A stretch of 64,000 nucleotides of DNA, from assembly GCF_001277215.2 (NCBI RefSeq), contig NZ_CP013940.1, positions 3,968,001 to 4,032,000 of the forward strand, read 5' to 3'. The notes beneath the pieces are model-generated. The model made no database searches. It saw only the letters and a list, made by a program, of their open reading frames with translations, and was not told the DNA's origin. Both the position numbers and the translations under genes were made by a program. Of this stretch, positions 36,888 to 46,596 are shown one piece after another. Each line of letters starts with the position of its first letter. Within the stretch, counting starts at the first letter, position 1. The DNA comes from Cronobacter malonaticus LMG 23826. GTDB lineage: Bacteria > Pseudomonadota > Gammaproteobacteria > Enterobacterales > Enterobacteriaceae.

Positions 36888-38171
36888 ATGAGGGGAAAGG
36901 CGATTTTTTCAATAACATGGGGCAACAGGCCGTTTCGGTTCTCACTTAAGCCCCTGCTTTACGCCAGCGCGCTCAGCGCTGGCGTATTGTTATGCCCGCT
37001 TTCCGCCCACGCGGATGACCGCGATCAGCTTAAATCCATTCAGGATGATATCGCCGCCAAAGAGCGCGCCGTGCGCCAGCAGCAGCAGCAGCGCGCGAAA
37101 CTGCTCGCCCAGCTGAAAAGCCAGGAACAGGCGATCGCCACCGCCAGCCGAAAGCTGCGCGAAACCCAGAATACGCTGGCGGAACTCAACCGTCAGATAG
37201 CCCAGATGAACGACTCCATCGCAAAGCTTGAGAAGCAGAAAGCGGCCCAGGAACGCAACCTGGCGGCCCAGCTTGATGCGGCGTTCCGTCAGGGGCAACA
37301 CAGCGGCCTTCAGCTGATCCTGAGCGGTGAAGAGAGCCAGCGCGGCCAGCGCTTACAGGCCTATTTCGGCTATCTCAACGAAGCGCGTCAGGAAACCATT
37401 GCCCAGCTCAAGCAAACCCGCGAAGAAGTCGCCACGCAAAAAGCGGAGCTTGAAGAGAAGCAGACGCAGCAGCAGACGCTGCTTTACGAGCAGCAGGCGC
37501 AGCAGGCAAAGCTGGAGCAGGCCCGCAACGAACGTAAGAAAACCCTTGGCGCGCTGGATTCTTCCATTCAGGAAGGGCAGCAGCAGCTAAGCGAGCTGCG
37601 CGCCAACGAATCGCGCCTGCGCGATCGCATCGCCCGTGCGGAAGCGGCGGCCAAAGCGCGCGCCGAGCGCGAGGCGCGTGAAGCCGAACAGGTTCGCTCC
37701 CGTCAGAAAGAGGCCTCGCGCAAAGGCACCACCTATAAACCTTCCGACAGCGAACGCTCACTGATGGCGCGCACCGGCGGACTCGGCTCGCCGAACGGCC
37801 AGGCATTCTGGCCGGTACGCGGTCCGTTACTGCACCGTTATGGCGAACAGCTGCAAGGTGAACTACGTTGGAAAGGCATCGTTATCGGTGCCAGCGAAGG
37901 CACCGAGGTGAAAGCCATCGCCGACGGGCGCGTGATCCTGGCCGACTGGCTGCAGGGTTATGGCCTGGTCGTGGTGGTTGAACACGGAAAAGGCGACATG
38001 AGCCTTTACGGTTACAACCAGAGCGCGCTGGTCAACGTGGGCGCGCAGGTCCGCGCCGGTCAGCCCATCGCGCTGGTGGGCAACAGCGGTGGTCAGGGTC
38101 GTCCTTCACTCTATTTTGAAATTCGCCGTCAGGGTCAGGCGGTTAATCCACAACCGTGGTTGGGAAGATAA
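36888..38171 (+). CDS. envC: Divisome-associated amidase activator EnvC
   Basis: The 427-residue periplasmic protein activates the cell-division amidases AmiA and AmiB at the septum, recruited by FtsEX. A signal sequence (LLYASALSAGVLLCPLSAHA) is followed by a long coiled coil (about residues 45-290) and a degenerate LytM domain (WPVRGPLLHRYGEQLQGELR to the end) that lacks the full zinc-binding set. The start is uncertain. The ATG at 36888 sits in a CCCC-ATGA-GGGG hairpin with no ribosome site; the position matching the annotated E. coli start reads ATA here. The gene lies 9 bases after gpmI and 3 before yibQ. Confidence 0.94.
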   Translation: MRGKAIFSITWGNRPFRFSLKPLLYASALSAGVLLCPLSAHADDRDQLKSIQDDIAAKERAVRQQQQQRAKLLAQLKSQEQAIATASRKLRETQNTLAELNRQIAQMNDSIAKLEKQKAAQERNLAAQLDAAFRQGQHSGLQLILSGEESQRGQRLQAYFGYLNEARQETIAQLKQTREEVATQKAELEEKQTQQQTLLYEQQAQQAKLEQARNERKKTLGALDSSIQEGQQQLSELRANESRLRDRIARAEAAAKARAEREAREAEQVRSRQKEASRKGTTYKPSDSERSLMARTGGLGSPNGQAFWPVRGPLLHRYGEQLQGELRWKGIVIGASEGTEVKAIADGRVILADWLQGYGLVVVVEHGKGDMSLYGYNQSALVNVGAQVRAGQPIALVGNSGGQGRPSLYFEIRRQGQAVNPQPWLGR

Positions 38172-38174
38172 GTT

Positions 38175-39116
38175 TTGCTTCAGTTGCGTCGTCTTGTTTT
38201 TGCTCTCGCCGGTTCGCTGGCGCTCGCCGCTCCCGCCCTCGCCGGCAAACTCGCTATCGTGATTGATGATTTCGGCTATCGCCCCAGTACCGAGAATCAG
38301 GTGCTGGCGATGCCCGCAGAAGTCTCCGTCGCCGTACTCCCCAATGCGCCACACGCCCGCGAAATGGCGACCAAAGCCCATAATCAGGGGCATGACGTGC
38401 TCATTCACCTGCCAATGGCGCCGCTCAGCAGACAGCCGCTGGAAAAAGACACGCTGCGCCCGGACATGAGCGCTGATGAGATCTCGCGCATCATTCGCGA
38501 AGCGGTAAACAGCGTGCCTTACGCCATCGGCATGAATAACCATATGGGCAGCGCGATGACATCCAGCCTTCCCGGCATGCAGAAAGTGATGGCGTCGCTC
38601 GCGCACTACAATCTTTTTTTCCTCGATAGCATGACCATCGGTAACAGCCAGGCCATGCGCGCCGCCGCAGGCACCGGCGTGAAGGTCATCAAGCGCAAAG
38701 TCTTTCTCGACGACACCCAGAACGAGGCGGATATCCGCTACCAGTTTAACCGCGCGGTCGCGCTGGCACGCCGCAATGGCTCGGCGATTGCTATTGGCCA
38801 CCCGCACCCGTCAACGGTGCGCGTGCTTCAGCAGATGCTCTATAGCCTACCGCCCGATATTACCCTGGTGCGTGCGAGCAGCCTGCTGAATGAGCCGCAG
38901 GTGGATACGTCGAGACCAGACGCGACACCGCCTTCACAGACCGCGCCTGCCGCGCCGCGTAACCCGTTCCGGGGCGTGAAGCTCTGCAAGCCGAAACGCC
39001 AGCCTGAGCCGGTCTACGCCACCCGTTTCTTTACGGTGATTAGCGAAAGCGTCAGCGAAAGCCCGCTGGTCAGTTATCTGCGTAATCAGTGGCAAGGATG
39101 GGGCAAACAGTCATAA
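38175..39116 (+). CDS. yibQ: Divergent polysaccharide deacetylase-family protein YibQ
   Basis: The 313-residue periplasmic protein has a Sec signal (LVFALAGSLALAAPALAGK) and a divergent NodB-like domain: LAIVIDDFGYRPSTENQVLAM, LIHLPMAPLS, the GMNNHMGSAMTS motif and AIAIGHPHPSTV. Metal-binding residues appear partly kept, but a substrate is unknown. The start is a TTG at 38175, 3 bases after the envC stop; no ATG gives a full signal peptide. The gene usually follows envC in enterobacteria. The last 80 residues are Pro- and Lys-rich and look like a separate tail. A strong terminator follows. Confidence 0.9.
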   Translation: MLQLRRLVFALAGSLALAAPALAGKLAIVIDDFGYRPSTENQVLAMPAEVSVAVLPNAPHAREMATKAHNQGHDVLIHLPMAPLSRQPLEKDTLRPDMSADEISRIIREAVNSVPYAIGMNNHMGSAMTSSLPGMQKVMASLAHYNLFFLDSMTIGNSQAMRAAAGTGVKVIKRKVFLDDTQNEADIRYQFNRAVALARRNGSAIAIGHPHPSTVRVLQQMLYSLPPDITLVRASSLLNEPQVDTSRPDATPPSQTAPAAPRNPFRGVKLCKPKRQPEPVYATRFFTVISESVSESPLVSYLRNQWQGWGKQS

Positions 39117-39117
39117 T

Positions 39118-39146
39118 AAAAAACCCGCCTGAAGGCGGGTTTTTTA
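39118..39146. terminator. Bidirectional terminator between yibQ and a GT2 gene
   Basis: AAAAAACCCGCC and GGCGGGTTTTTT enclose a TGAA loop: a perfect stem with A and T runs on both sides, between convergent genes. Confidence 0.93.
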
Positions 39147-39947
39147 TTAGCGTGGAAACGTTTGATCAGACGTCTTTTTTAGCGTCACTACTTTTTTATC
39201 GCCGTGCGCATACCAGGCTTTGAAATATTTCAGGAAGCTGTAAAACGTCGCATATAACCCCGTTACCAGCCCTACCCTGCCCTGTCGCCAGGCACCGCTA
39301 AACAGATACCATTTAAAAAACGCGCCGATGGCGCTAATGACACCGCGCAGCAGCGACGGACGGACGGTTTTATATTTCACCAGACGCGTCGTATAACTGT
39401 TTAATTTACTGAAAACTTCATGCAGCGAGTAAAACGTATCGTGGCGGACATATCCTGGAATCTTAACCGTCTTTAGTTGCCCTTCGACCTGATCATCCAC
39501 AGGACGATCGTTAAAACGCGCCGTGCGACGGTTAAAAAGCCGGATCGGGAAATCGGGCGACGAGATGGGATAGATAGTGCGTACAGGCTCCCCAAGCACG
39601 TGCCAGTAGCGGGAGATCCGCCAGGCTTGCTCAGGCCGCGGCTCGTCACCGGCTTTAAGCGCCAGAATAAAATTAACGGTTTCATCATCGAGGATTTCGT
39701 CGCTGTCCATGCAGAGCACCCAGTCATGGGTAGCCAGGCTAATGGCATGATTCATCTGCTGGCCGTGCATAGCATAAGGGTGAAAATGCGGCTTAATACC
39801 ATACTCCTGGCAAATCGCTACAGTGTCGTCATGGCTGCCGGAATCCAGCACAACCATTTCATCAGCAATAATTAATAATGGCGGTAACACTTCACGCAGC
39901 AAGCGCGCAGAGTTGCAGGTCAGAACGCAAACGGAGAGTTTAAACAT
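39147..39947 (-). CDS. Family 2 glycosyltransferase, WaaE-like
   Basis: The 266-residue protein has the GT2 fold: LSVCVLTCNSARLLREVL, VVLDSGSHDDT, and the CMDSDEILDDETV metal-binding region. The middle part (PDFPIRLFNRRTARFNDRPV and HEVF) resembles the WaaE/KdtX group that adds beta-glucose to lipopolysaccharide core heptose I. A true waaE lies at 59035-59802 in this window, so this is a second member with another acceptor. A C-terminal hydrophobic stretch (FFKWYLFSGAW) suggests membrane contact. The gene is alone, before an intergenic gap, upstream of an EptA/YhbX-type gene on the same strand. Its role in LPS or surface sugar modification is inferred. Confidence 0.82.
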   Translation of the reverse strand: MFKLSVCVLTCNSARLLREVLPPLLIIADEMVVLDSGSHDDTVAICQEYGIKPHFHPYAMHGQQMNHAISLATHDWVLCMDSDEILDDETVNFILALKAGDEPRPEQAWRISRYWHVLGEPVRTIYPISSPDFPIRLFNRRTARFNDRPVDDQVEGQLKTVKIPGYVRHDTFYSLHEVFSKLNSYTTRLVKYKTVRPSLLRGVISAIGAFFKWYLFSGAWRQGRVGLVTGLYATFYSFLKYFKAWYAHGDKKVVTLKKTSDQTFPR

Positions 39948-40341
39948 AGTGATTCACAACATTTAACCAAGCCTGAACAAACAATATAGGCAAGTCAGAA
40001 AAAAACGATGAAGAAAAAGTGCGCAAATGTGGCGAAAGTCCATAAACAGCCACGATATATTGTTACAGACGAACAACCTGTGGTGTCGTTAAGGGGGGGA
40101 TAACATGGGCAACGACAGTTAATCGCTATCTTTTTGGACAGTCATTAAAAAGTGTAGCGTTGCATGCGAAAAGACAAATATTGACCGAAATATAAAAAGA
40201 GGGGGCTAATGAAAATCTGTGGCGAACAATATTCACAAATAAGCTAAGATGCGATTGTATTTAAAGTAATAACAACCGCATCTTTTTATTATTTTTATGT
40301 TGATATCGCTCCGGGCAGGAATATCCTTCCCCCTTGCTTAA
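39948..40341. other. 394-base AT-rich intergenic stretch without a supported gene
   Basis: No homologous gene is visible. A 31-codon reading frame at 40008-40103 (ATG to TAA) is possible but has no convincing ribosome site. The right part contains a promoter-like pair and a terminator-like hairpin, described separately as a small-RNA candidate. Confidence 0.6.
40205..40290 (+). ncRNA. Candidate small RNA (promoter-like to terminator-like)
   Basis: TTGACC (40181-40186) and GCTAAT (40205-40210, four of six matches to the -10 consensus) are 18 bases apart. About 35 bases later AAGATGCG (40246-40253) pairs with CGCATCTT (40277-40284), with an inner TTGT/ACAA pairing after one mismatch, followed by a T-rich tail. 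Together these could define a transcript of about 75 bases. No plus-strand gene lies upstream to need this terminator. No known sRNA is recognised. Confidence 0.3.
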
Positions 40342-41922
40342 CTACTGAACCGTGTTCCACTCATAGACTTTACCCGTCGTGTCCATGATCGCAACATCCT
40401 TCTGATACTGCGCAAGCCAGGACGATAAGGTGTTTGTGAGCTCATCTTCACGATGAATACCTAACCATAATGCGGTAAGGGTATTCACATCATCCGTTGA
40501 CCACATCCGGTTGTAATCCCCGGACAGCTTATCTTTTGCGGCAACCATCTGAGCGTACCAGATGAACATCGGAACCTGTAGCGCCTCGCGAGGTGGATTC
40601 GCACCACCATGCGAATAGACTACGGCGCGGGAAGGATCGCGTATTAATGCATGGTCAGAAAAGTAGAGAACGGAAGAGCGGCTGTTGCCCAGCGAATGGA
40701 AAATCTTTCCCATAATACTATCGGTGAAACGCACAGAATTATCGTAACAGTCGTCTGCTTTATTACCGCTGTTAAACACCGTCTGATCCACAGGAAAGCG
40801 GTCACAGGCAGGTTCATGGCTGCCGTTAAGATGTAAAATAATCAGTTTTTTGCCTGGCTTTTTTAACGCGTCGTTAAGTAACGGCAGCAGCGCATCGTCA
40901 TATCCTTCCTGCACCCAGGCGCTTTGATGAGCCTTCAATGCGATGGCGGTAATAATATTATTATGCGCGCCGCCTTTCCCCTGATGGCTAAACCAGTAAG
41001 TATCGAAGCCCGCTTTATTGGCGATATTAATAACGTTATCACCATACTTATGCGGATCGCGCGCCCTTATGGTATCCGCCGTCAGCGCCATTGGCACCGC
41101 CATAATAGTGACCGGAGCCGGGGCAATGGCGTTGCGAAACAGCAGAAGATGATCTTTTTGGGCATCCAGCTCGGGCGTAGTGTCACGCCCATAACCGTAA
41201 ATACCCATATTTTTTGTGCGTTCAGATTCGCCGACAATGAGAACATAATTTTCGATGCCGGTATCCGCAACGGCAATTTTATAATCAGGAATATTGTTGC
41301 CAACCAGTGTGACCATCGCGTTATCATCCGCTGCCTGCATAAAGACTTTAGCGGTACTGACAGGCGTTGACTGCACAAAACGCTGCGTCAGACTTTCAAC
41401 ATTACTTTTACGAATCTGATGTAACCAGGCCTGACTAAAAAAGCCCACCAGCGTGAGGCCAAGAATAATCGCAGGCCAGCGTCTGAATCGCGCAGGTATC
41501 GGCCATGCTCCGCTATTTGCCGTAAAAATAAACAGCGCAGAGAGCGCAATAAATAAAACGCCATCACGCCAGTATACGCCCAGCATGGATCGTGCTTCAT
41601 TCGGCGTGGTATTAATAAAACTTAACGCAAATCCGTAGCTAAATCCTGAATTAAAGTTTGTCCATGCATAAAGCTGAAGCGTCACATCCGCAGCAACTGG
41701 TACCAGTAATAGCACGGCCAGTAGATTTCTGAGCCCGTTGTTATGAATTGCCTTAATGGCAAGCAACAGCAAAGAGAACACCAGTACACGATTGATAACC
41801 GTATTATATTTTGCATTTAAAATATTAACGTAGATAACGATTAGCAGCGAAATTATCAACAGCAAGACGCTCGAAATACGCAATCCATATTTCGCGGACT
41901 TGTCTTCTAACAGAATAGACAT
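40342..41922 (-). CDS. YhbX-like phosphoethanolamine-transferase-family protein
   Basis: The 526-residue inner-membrane protein has about five N-terminal helices (residues 1 to about 165) and a periplasmic sulfatase-fold domain. The nucleophile region is YVLIVGESERTKNMGIYGYGRDTTPEL. Later ones are VLHLNGSHEPACDRFP, DDCYDNSVRFTDS and YFSDHALIRD, close to E. coli YhbX. Known members (EptA, EptB, EptC) move phosphoethanolamine from phosphatidylethanolamine to lipid A or core sugars; YhbX itself has no settled role. The usual metal-site SDHG reads SDHA here. The place near the LPS core locus and a GT2 gene suggests a core modification. Confidence 0.83.
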   Translation of the reverse strand: MSILLEDKSAKYGLRISSVLLLIISLLIVIYVNILNAKYNTVINRVLVFSLLLLAIKAIHNNGLRNLLAVLLLVPVAADVTLQLYAWTNFNSGFSYGFALSFINTTPNEARSMLGVYWRDGVLFIALSALFIFTANSGAWPIPARFRRWPAIILGLTLVGFFSQAWLHQIRKSNVESLTQRFVQSTPVSTAKVFMQAADDNAMVTLVGNNIPDYKIAVADTGIENYVLIVGESERTKNMGIYGYGRDTTPELDAQKDHLLLFRNAIAPAPVTIMAVPMALTADTIRARDPHKYGDNVINIANKAGFDTYWFSHQGKGGAHNNIITAIALKAHQSAWVQEGYDDALLPLLNDALKKPGKKLIILHLNGSHEPACDRFPVDQTVFNSGNKADDCYDNSVRFTDSIMGKIFHSLGNSRSSVLYFSDHALIRDPSRAVVYSHGGANPPREALQVPMFIWYAQMVAAKDKLSGDYNRMWSTDDVNTLTALWLGIHREDELTNTLSSWLAQYQKDVAIMDTTGKVYEWNTVQ

Positions 41923-42141
41923 GAATACCCGGATAGTATTTTAATTGTTTTCTGACGACACTTTTATCAGCGTGCAAAAGAAGCCCAACTCACTTTTAAA
42001 AGAGAGTCAGGTATCGGCATGAAACTACGCGTTAAAAAGAGGCGTTATAATAATCCGGGCAGACGGTAGCAATTCGCATTAATAAAGTCAAACCGCTGAA
42101 AATAGTAGCGGCGCCGTAAAGAGAGACGCCGCCATTAACGG

Positions 42142-43167
42142 TTAATCCCAGCTCAGGATAACCTTCCCGGACTGGCCGGAACGCATGGCGTCGAAGCCTT
42201 TCTGGAAGTCATCAATGGTGAAGCGATGCGTGATAATCGGCGACAGATCCAGACCAGACTGAATCAGCGCGGCCATTTTGTACCAGGTTTCAAACATCTC
42301 GCGGCCATAAATGCCTTTGATGAACAGCCCTTTGAAAATGACTTTGTTCCAGTCGATCGACATATCAGAGGGCGGAATGCCAAGCATCGCAATACGCCCG
42401 CCGTGGTTCATGGTATCCAGCATGGTGCGGAACGCCGGCGGCGCGCCGGACATCTCCAGACCCACATCAAAGCCTTCCGTCATGCCCAGTTCGTTCATCA
42501 CGTCCTGCAGGCTTTCGTTCGCGACGTTCACCGCGCGGGTCACGCCCATTTTGCGCGCCAGTGATAAGCGGTACTCATTCACATCGGTAATGACGACGTT
42601 ACGCGCACCGACATGTTTCGCCACCGCTGCCGCCATGATGCCGATCGGGCCTGCGCCTGACACCAGCACATCTTCACCGACCAGATCAAACGAGAGCGCC
42701 GTGTGGACGGCGTTGCCGAACGGGTCAAAGATGGAAGCCAGATCGTCAGAGATATTGTCCGGAATTTTGAACGCGTTAAAGGCCGGGATCACCAGATATT
42801 CCGCGAAACAGCCAGGACGGTTGACACCCACGCCAACGGTGTTGCGGCACAGATGCGTGCGCCCGCCGCGACAGTTACGGCAGTGGCCGCAGGTAATGTG
42901 GCCTTCGCCGCTGACGCGATCGCCGATTTTAAAGCCTTTCACTTCCTGGCCAATGCCGACCACTTCGCCGACATATTCATGCCCGACGACCATCGGTACC
43001 GGAATGGTCTTCTGCGACCACTCATCCCAGTTGTAAATATGCACATCGGTGCCGCAAATCGCGGTTTTGCGAATTTTGATCAGCAGATCGTTATGGCCCA
43101 CTTCCGGTTGCGGCACATCGGTCATCCAGATGCCTTCTGCCGGTTTCAGTTTTGATAATGCTTTCAT
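42142..43167 (-). CDS. tdh: L-threonine 3-dehydrogenase Tdh
   Basis: The 341-residue zinc enzyme oxidises L-threonine to 2-amino-3-ketobutyrate with NAD+. The catalytic zinc site is in [10 protein letters not shown] and [10 protein letters not shown], the structural zinc site in [15 protein letters not shown], and the NAD loop in [14 protein letters not shown]. Kbl, which cleaves the unstable product, is encoded 9 bases upstream, so the pair forms an operon as in E. coli. A weak hairpin (GGCGGCG region at about 42100-42135) follows. The stretch 41923-42141 shows no further gene. Confidence 0.97.
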   Translation of the reverse strand: MKALSKLKPAEGIWMTDVPQPEVGHNDLLIKIRKTAICGTDVHIYNWDEWSQKTIPVPMVVGHEYVGEVVGIGQEVKGFKIGDRVSGEGHITCGHCRNCRGGRTHLCRNTVGVGVNRPGCFAEYLVIPAFNAFKIPDNISDDLASIFDPFGNAVHTALSFDLVGEDVLVSGAGPIGIMAAAVAKHVGARNVVITDVNEYRLSLARKMGVTRAVNVANESLQDVMNELGMTEGFDVGLEMSGAPPAFRTMLDTMNHGGRIAMLGIPPSDMSIDWNKVIFKGLFIKGIYGREMFETWYKMAALIQSGLDLSPIITHRFTIDDFQKGFDAMRSGQSGKVILSWD

Positions 43168-43176
43168 GTCACGCCC

Positions 43177-44373
43177 TCAGGCAATCACGCCTAACTGTTT
43201 ACCGATGCGTGTAAACGCATCGACCGCACGTTCAATTTGTTCAGGAGTATGCGCCGCCGACATCTGGGTGCGAATACGCGCCTGGCCTTTCGGCACCACC
43301 GGATAGAAGAAGCCGGTCACGTAAATGCCCTCTTTTTGCAGCTCGCGGGCGAATTCCTGCGCGATAACCGCATCGCCCAGCATTACCGGGATAATGGCGT
43401 GATCGGCACCTGCCAGCGTAAAGCCCGCCGCCGTCATCTTCTCGCGGAACAGACGCGCGTTGGACCACAGACGCGCACGCAGGTCAGCCCCGGACTCCAC
43501 CATCTCCAGCACTTTAATGGAGGCCGCGACAATCGCCGGTGCCAGCGAGTTTGAAAAGAGATACGGACGTGAACGCTGACGCAGCCATTCGACGACCTCT
43601 TTGCGGGCCGCGGTATAGCCGCCGGACGCGCCGCCAAGTGCTTTGCCCAGCGTGCCGGTGATAATGTCCACGCGGCCCATCACGTCACAATATTCATGTG
43701 AACCACGCCCGTTTTCACCGACAAAACCAACCGCGTGAGAGTCATCCACCATGACCAGCGCATCATATTTATCCGCCAGATCGCACACGCCTTTCAGGTT
43801 GGCGATCACGCCGTCCATCGAGAACACGCCGTCTGTCGCGATAAGAATATGGCGCGCGCCCGCTTCACGGGCTTCTTTCAGACGCGCTTCCAGCTCCTGC
43901 ATATCGTTATTGGCGTAACGGAAACGCTTTGCTTTACACAGGCGCACGCCGTCGATGATGGAGGCGTGGTTCAGCGCATCGGAGATAATCGCGTCTTCCG
44001 GGCCGAGCAGCGTTTCAAACAGCCCGCCGTTCGCGTCAAAGCAGGAAGAGTAAAGAATGGCGTCTTCCATGCCGAGAAACGCGGCCAGCTTATTTTCGAG
44101 CAGCTTGTGGCTGTCCTGGGTGCCGCAGATAAAGCGCACCGACGCCATGCCGAAGCCGTGAGTGTCCATGCCCTGCTTCGCCGCAGCGATAAGCTCAGGG
44201 TGGTTCGCCAGACCAAGATAGTTGTTGGCGCAGAAGTTGATGACGTGGCTGCCGTCTGCCACCTGGATATCCGCCTGCTGGGCGGAGGTGATGATTCGTT
44301 CTTCCTTAAACAAGCCTTCGGCGCGCGCCGTTTCTAAATCGGCGGAAAGCTGTTGGTAAAAATCCCCTCGCAT
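43177..44373 (-). CDS. kbl: 2-amino-3-ketobutyrate CoA ligase Kbl
   Basis: The 398-residue PLP enzyme of the alpha-oxoamine synthase family splits 2-amino-3-ketobutyrate with CoA into glycine and acetyl-CoA. The PLP-Lys motif is [16 protein letters not shown], and [19 protein letters not shown] is the cofactor-binding Asp-His segment. The substrate region [17 protein letters not shown] is also present. It is first in kbl-tdh and divergent from hldD, with 227 bases between; that gap holds the promoters of both. Confidence 0.97.
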   Translation of the reverse strand: MRGDFYQQLSADLETARAEGLFKEERIITSAQQADIQVADGSHVINFCANNYLGLANHPELIAAAKQGMDTHGFGMASVRFICGTQDSHKLLENKLAAFLGMEDAILYSSCFDANGGLFETLLGPEDAIISDALNHASIIDGVRLCKAKRFRYANNDMQELEARLKEAREAGARHILIATDGVFSMDGVIANLKGVCDLADKYDALVMVDDSHAVGFVGENGRGSHEYCDVMGRVDIITGTLGKALGGASGGYTAARKEVVEWLRQRSRPYLFSNSLAPAIVAASIKVLEMVESGADLRARLWSNARLFREKMTAAGFTLAGADHAIIPVMLGDAVIAQEFARELQKEGIYVTGFFYPVVPKGQARIRTQMSAAHTPEQIERAVDAFTRIGKQLGVIA

Positions 44374-44601
44374 TGCATTTCTCCAGACATGAGCCAGTTC
44401 GGCACATATTATTACCCAAAGCTATGGACAGAGACGAGATGACGAAGCACCGATTCTTTGTTTTGCAGCATAAATCACGCGAGACGGGCAAAGTTACTGC
44501 GGCTAAAACGGCCAATGGCTGTAGGGCAACCAATGTGATGGTATGATTGATACTATTCATGCCGGAGATTTTTCCCGGCTCACATTCTGAAGGACAGGCT
44601 T

Positions 44602-45534
44602 ATGATTATCGTTACCGGCGGCGCGGGTTTTATCGGCAGCAACATTGTTAAGGCTCTGAACGACATCGGCTATACCGATATCCTGGTAGTGGACAACCTG
44701 AAAGACGGCACCAAGTTCGTCAACCTGGTGGATCTGAATATCGCCGATTACATGGATAAAGAAGATTTCCAGGTGCAGATCATGTCCGGTGAGGAGTTTG
44801 GCGAGGTTGAAGCCGTGTTCCACGAAGGCGCCTGCTCATCCACTACCGAGTGGGACGGCAAGTATATGATGGACAACAACTATCAGTACTCCAAAGAGCT
44901 GCTGCACTACTGCCTGGAGCGCGAAATCCCGTTCCTGTACGCCTCCTCCGCCGCTACCTACGGCGGGCGCACTTCTGACTTCATCGAATCACGCGAATAT
45001 GAGAAGCCGCTGAACGTATACGGCTACTCGAAATTCCTGTTCGATGAATACGTTCGCCAGATCCTGCCGGAAGCGAACTCGCAAATCACCGGCTTCCGTT
45101 ACTTCAACGTCTACGGCCCGCGCGAAGGCCACAAAGGCAGCATGGCGAGCGTGGCGTTTCACCTCAATACCCAGCTGAATAACGGCGAAAGCCCGAAACT
45201 GTTTGAAGGCAGCGAAAACTTCAAGCGCGACTTCATCTACGTGGGCGATGTGGCCGCGGTGAACCTGTGGTTCTGGCAGAACGGCGTATCCGGCATTTTC
45301 AACTGCGGCACCGGTCGTGCGGAGTCGTTCCAGGCTGTGGCGGATGCTGCGCTGGCCTTCCATAAAAAAGGCAGCATTGAGTACATCCCGTTCCCGGAAA
45401 AACTCAAAGGCCGCTATCAGGCGTTTACCCAGGCCGATCTCACTAACCTGCGCGCCGCAGGCTATGACAAGCCGTTTAAAACCGTTGCCGAAGGGGTCGC
45501 GGAGTATATGGCCTGGCTGAACCGCGACGCATAA
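44602..45534 (+). CDS. hldD: ADP-L-glycero-D-manno-heptose-6-epimerase HldD
   Basis: The 310-residue epimerase makes the ADP-L,D-heptose used by the heptosyltransferases encoded next. The NADP loop is [20 protein letters not shown], and the catalytic Tyr and Lys are in [15 protein letters not shown]. The family motif [15 protein letters not shown] and [13 protein letters not shown] are present. An AAGGA ribosome site precedes the ATG. It opens the hldD-waaF-waaC operon; waaF starts 12 bases after the stop. E. coli hldD has a heat-shock promoter; I did not find a clear sigma-32 site here. Confidence 0.98.
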   Translation: MIIVTGGAGFIGSNIVKALNDIGYTDILVVDNLKDGTKFVNLVDLNIADYMDKEDFQVQIMSGEEFGEVEAVFHEGACSSTTEWDGKYMMDNNYQYSKELLHYCLEREIPFLYASSAATYGGRTSDFIESREYEKPLNVYGYSKFLFDEYVRQILPEANSQITGFRYFNVYGPREGHKGSMASVAFHLNTQLNNGESPKLFEGSENFKRDFIYVGDVAAVNLWFWQNGVSGIFNCGTGRAESFQAVADAALAFHKKGSIEYIPFPEKLKGRYQAFTQADLTNLRAAGYDKPFKTVAEGVAEYMAWLNRDA

Positions 45535-45546
45535 GCAGGCTGATGC

Positions 45547-46593
45547 ATGAAAATACTGGTGATCGGCCCGTCATGGGTGGGCGACATGATGATGTCGCAA
45601 AGTCTCTATCGCACGCTCCGGGCACGCTATCCGCAGGCGGTGATTGATGTGATGGCGCCCGCGTGGTGCCGTCCGTTGCTGTCGCGTATGCCGGAGGTAA
45701 ATGAGGCGATCCCCATGCCGCTCGGCCACGGCGCGCTCGGCCTTGGCGAACGCCGCCGCCTGGGTCACAGCCTGCGTGAACGCCGCTACGATCGCGCGTA
45801 TGTGCTGCCAAACTCGTTTAAATCGGCGCTGGTGCCGTTTTTTGCGGGCATCCCGCACCGCACCGGCTGGCGCGGCGAGATGCGCTACGGCCTGCTAAAC
45901 GATGTTCGCACGCTGGATAAACAGGCGTGGCCGCTGATGGTCGAGCGTTATGTCGCGCTGGCCTACGACAAAGGCGTGATGCAGTCGGCCAAAGATTTGC
46001 CGCAGCCCTTACTCTGGCCGCAACTGCTGGTCACGGACGCGGAAAAAAGCCAGACCTGCGCGCAGTTCGCGCTTTCCGCCGAGCGCCCGATAATCGGCTT
46101 CTGTCCTGGCGCGGAGTTCGGCCCGGCGAAACGCTGGCCGCATTATCACTACGCAGAGCTGGCAAAACAGCTGATTGACGAAGGTTATCAGGTGGCGCTG
46201 TTTGGCTCCGCGAAAGATCACGAAGCGGGGAATGAAATTCTCGCGGCGCTGAGCGTTGAACAGCAGGCGTGGTGCCGTAACCTCGCGGGCGAAACCCAGC
46301 TTGAGCAGGCCGTGGTGCTGATTGCTGCCTGTAAGGCCGTAGTGACGAATGATTCCGGCCTGATGCACGTGGCCGCCGCGCTCGATCGGCCGCTGGTCGC
46401 GCTCTACGGCCCGAGCAGCCCGGATTTCACGCCGCCGCTGTCGCATAAGGCCAAGGTGATTCGTCTTATCACCGGCTACCATAAAGTGCGCAAAGGCGAC
46501 GCCGCCGAGGGCTATCACCAGAGTCTCATCGACATTACGCCCGCGCGCGTACTGGAGACGCTTAACGAACTGCTGCTGAACGAGGAAGCCTGA
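45547..46593 (+). CDS. waaF: ADP-heptose:LPS heptosyltransferase II WaaF
   Basis: The 348-residue family 9 glycosyltransferase adds heptose II to heptose I of the inner core, on the cytoplasmic face. It starts MKILVIGPSWVGDMMMSQSL and has the family motifs PLGHGALGLGERRR, GFCPGAEFGPAKRWP and the C-terminal VVTNDSGLMHVAAALDRPLV donor-binding region. The length equals E. coli WaaF. It lies between hldD and waaC and is 3 bases from the waaC start. Confidence 0.97.
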   Translation: MKILVIGPSWVGDMMMSQSLYRTLRARYPQAVIDVMAPAWCRPLLSRMPEVNEAIPMPLGHGALGLGERRRLGHSLRERRYDRAYVLPNSFKSALVPFFAGIPHRTGWRGEMRYGLLNDVRTLDKQAWPLMVERYVALAYDKGVMQSAKDLPQPLLWPQLLVTDAEKSQTCAQFALSAERPIIGFCPGAEFGPAKRWPHYHYAELAKQLIDEGYQVALFGSAKDHEAGNEILAALSVEQQAWCRNLAGETQLEQAVVLIAACKAVVTNDSGLMHVAAALDRPLVALYGPSSPDFTPPLSHKAKVIRLITGYHKVRKGDAAEGYHQSLIDITPARVLETLNELLLNEEA

Positions 46594-46596
46594 CGG

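Noticed and set aside
40008..40103. 31-codon reading frame in the gap upstream of the GT2 gene
   Set aside because: There is no convincing ribosome site, no homology I recognise, and its length is easily reached by chance in AT-rich DNA.
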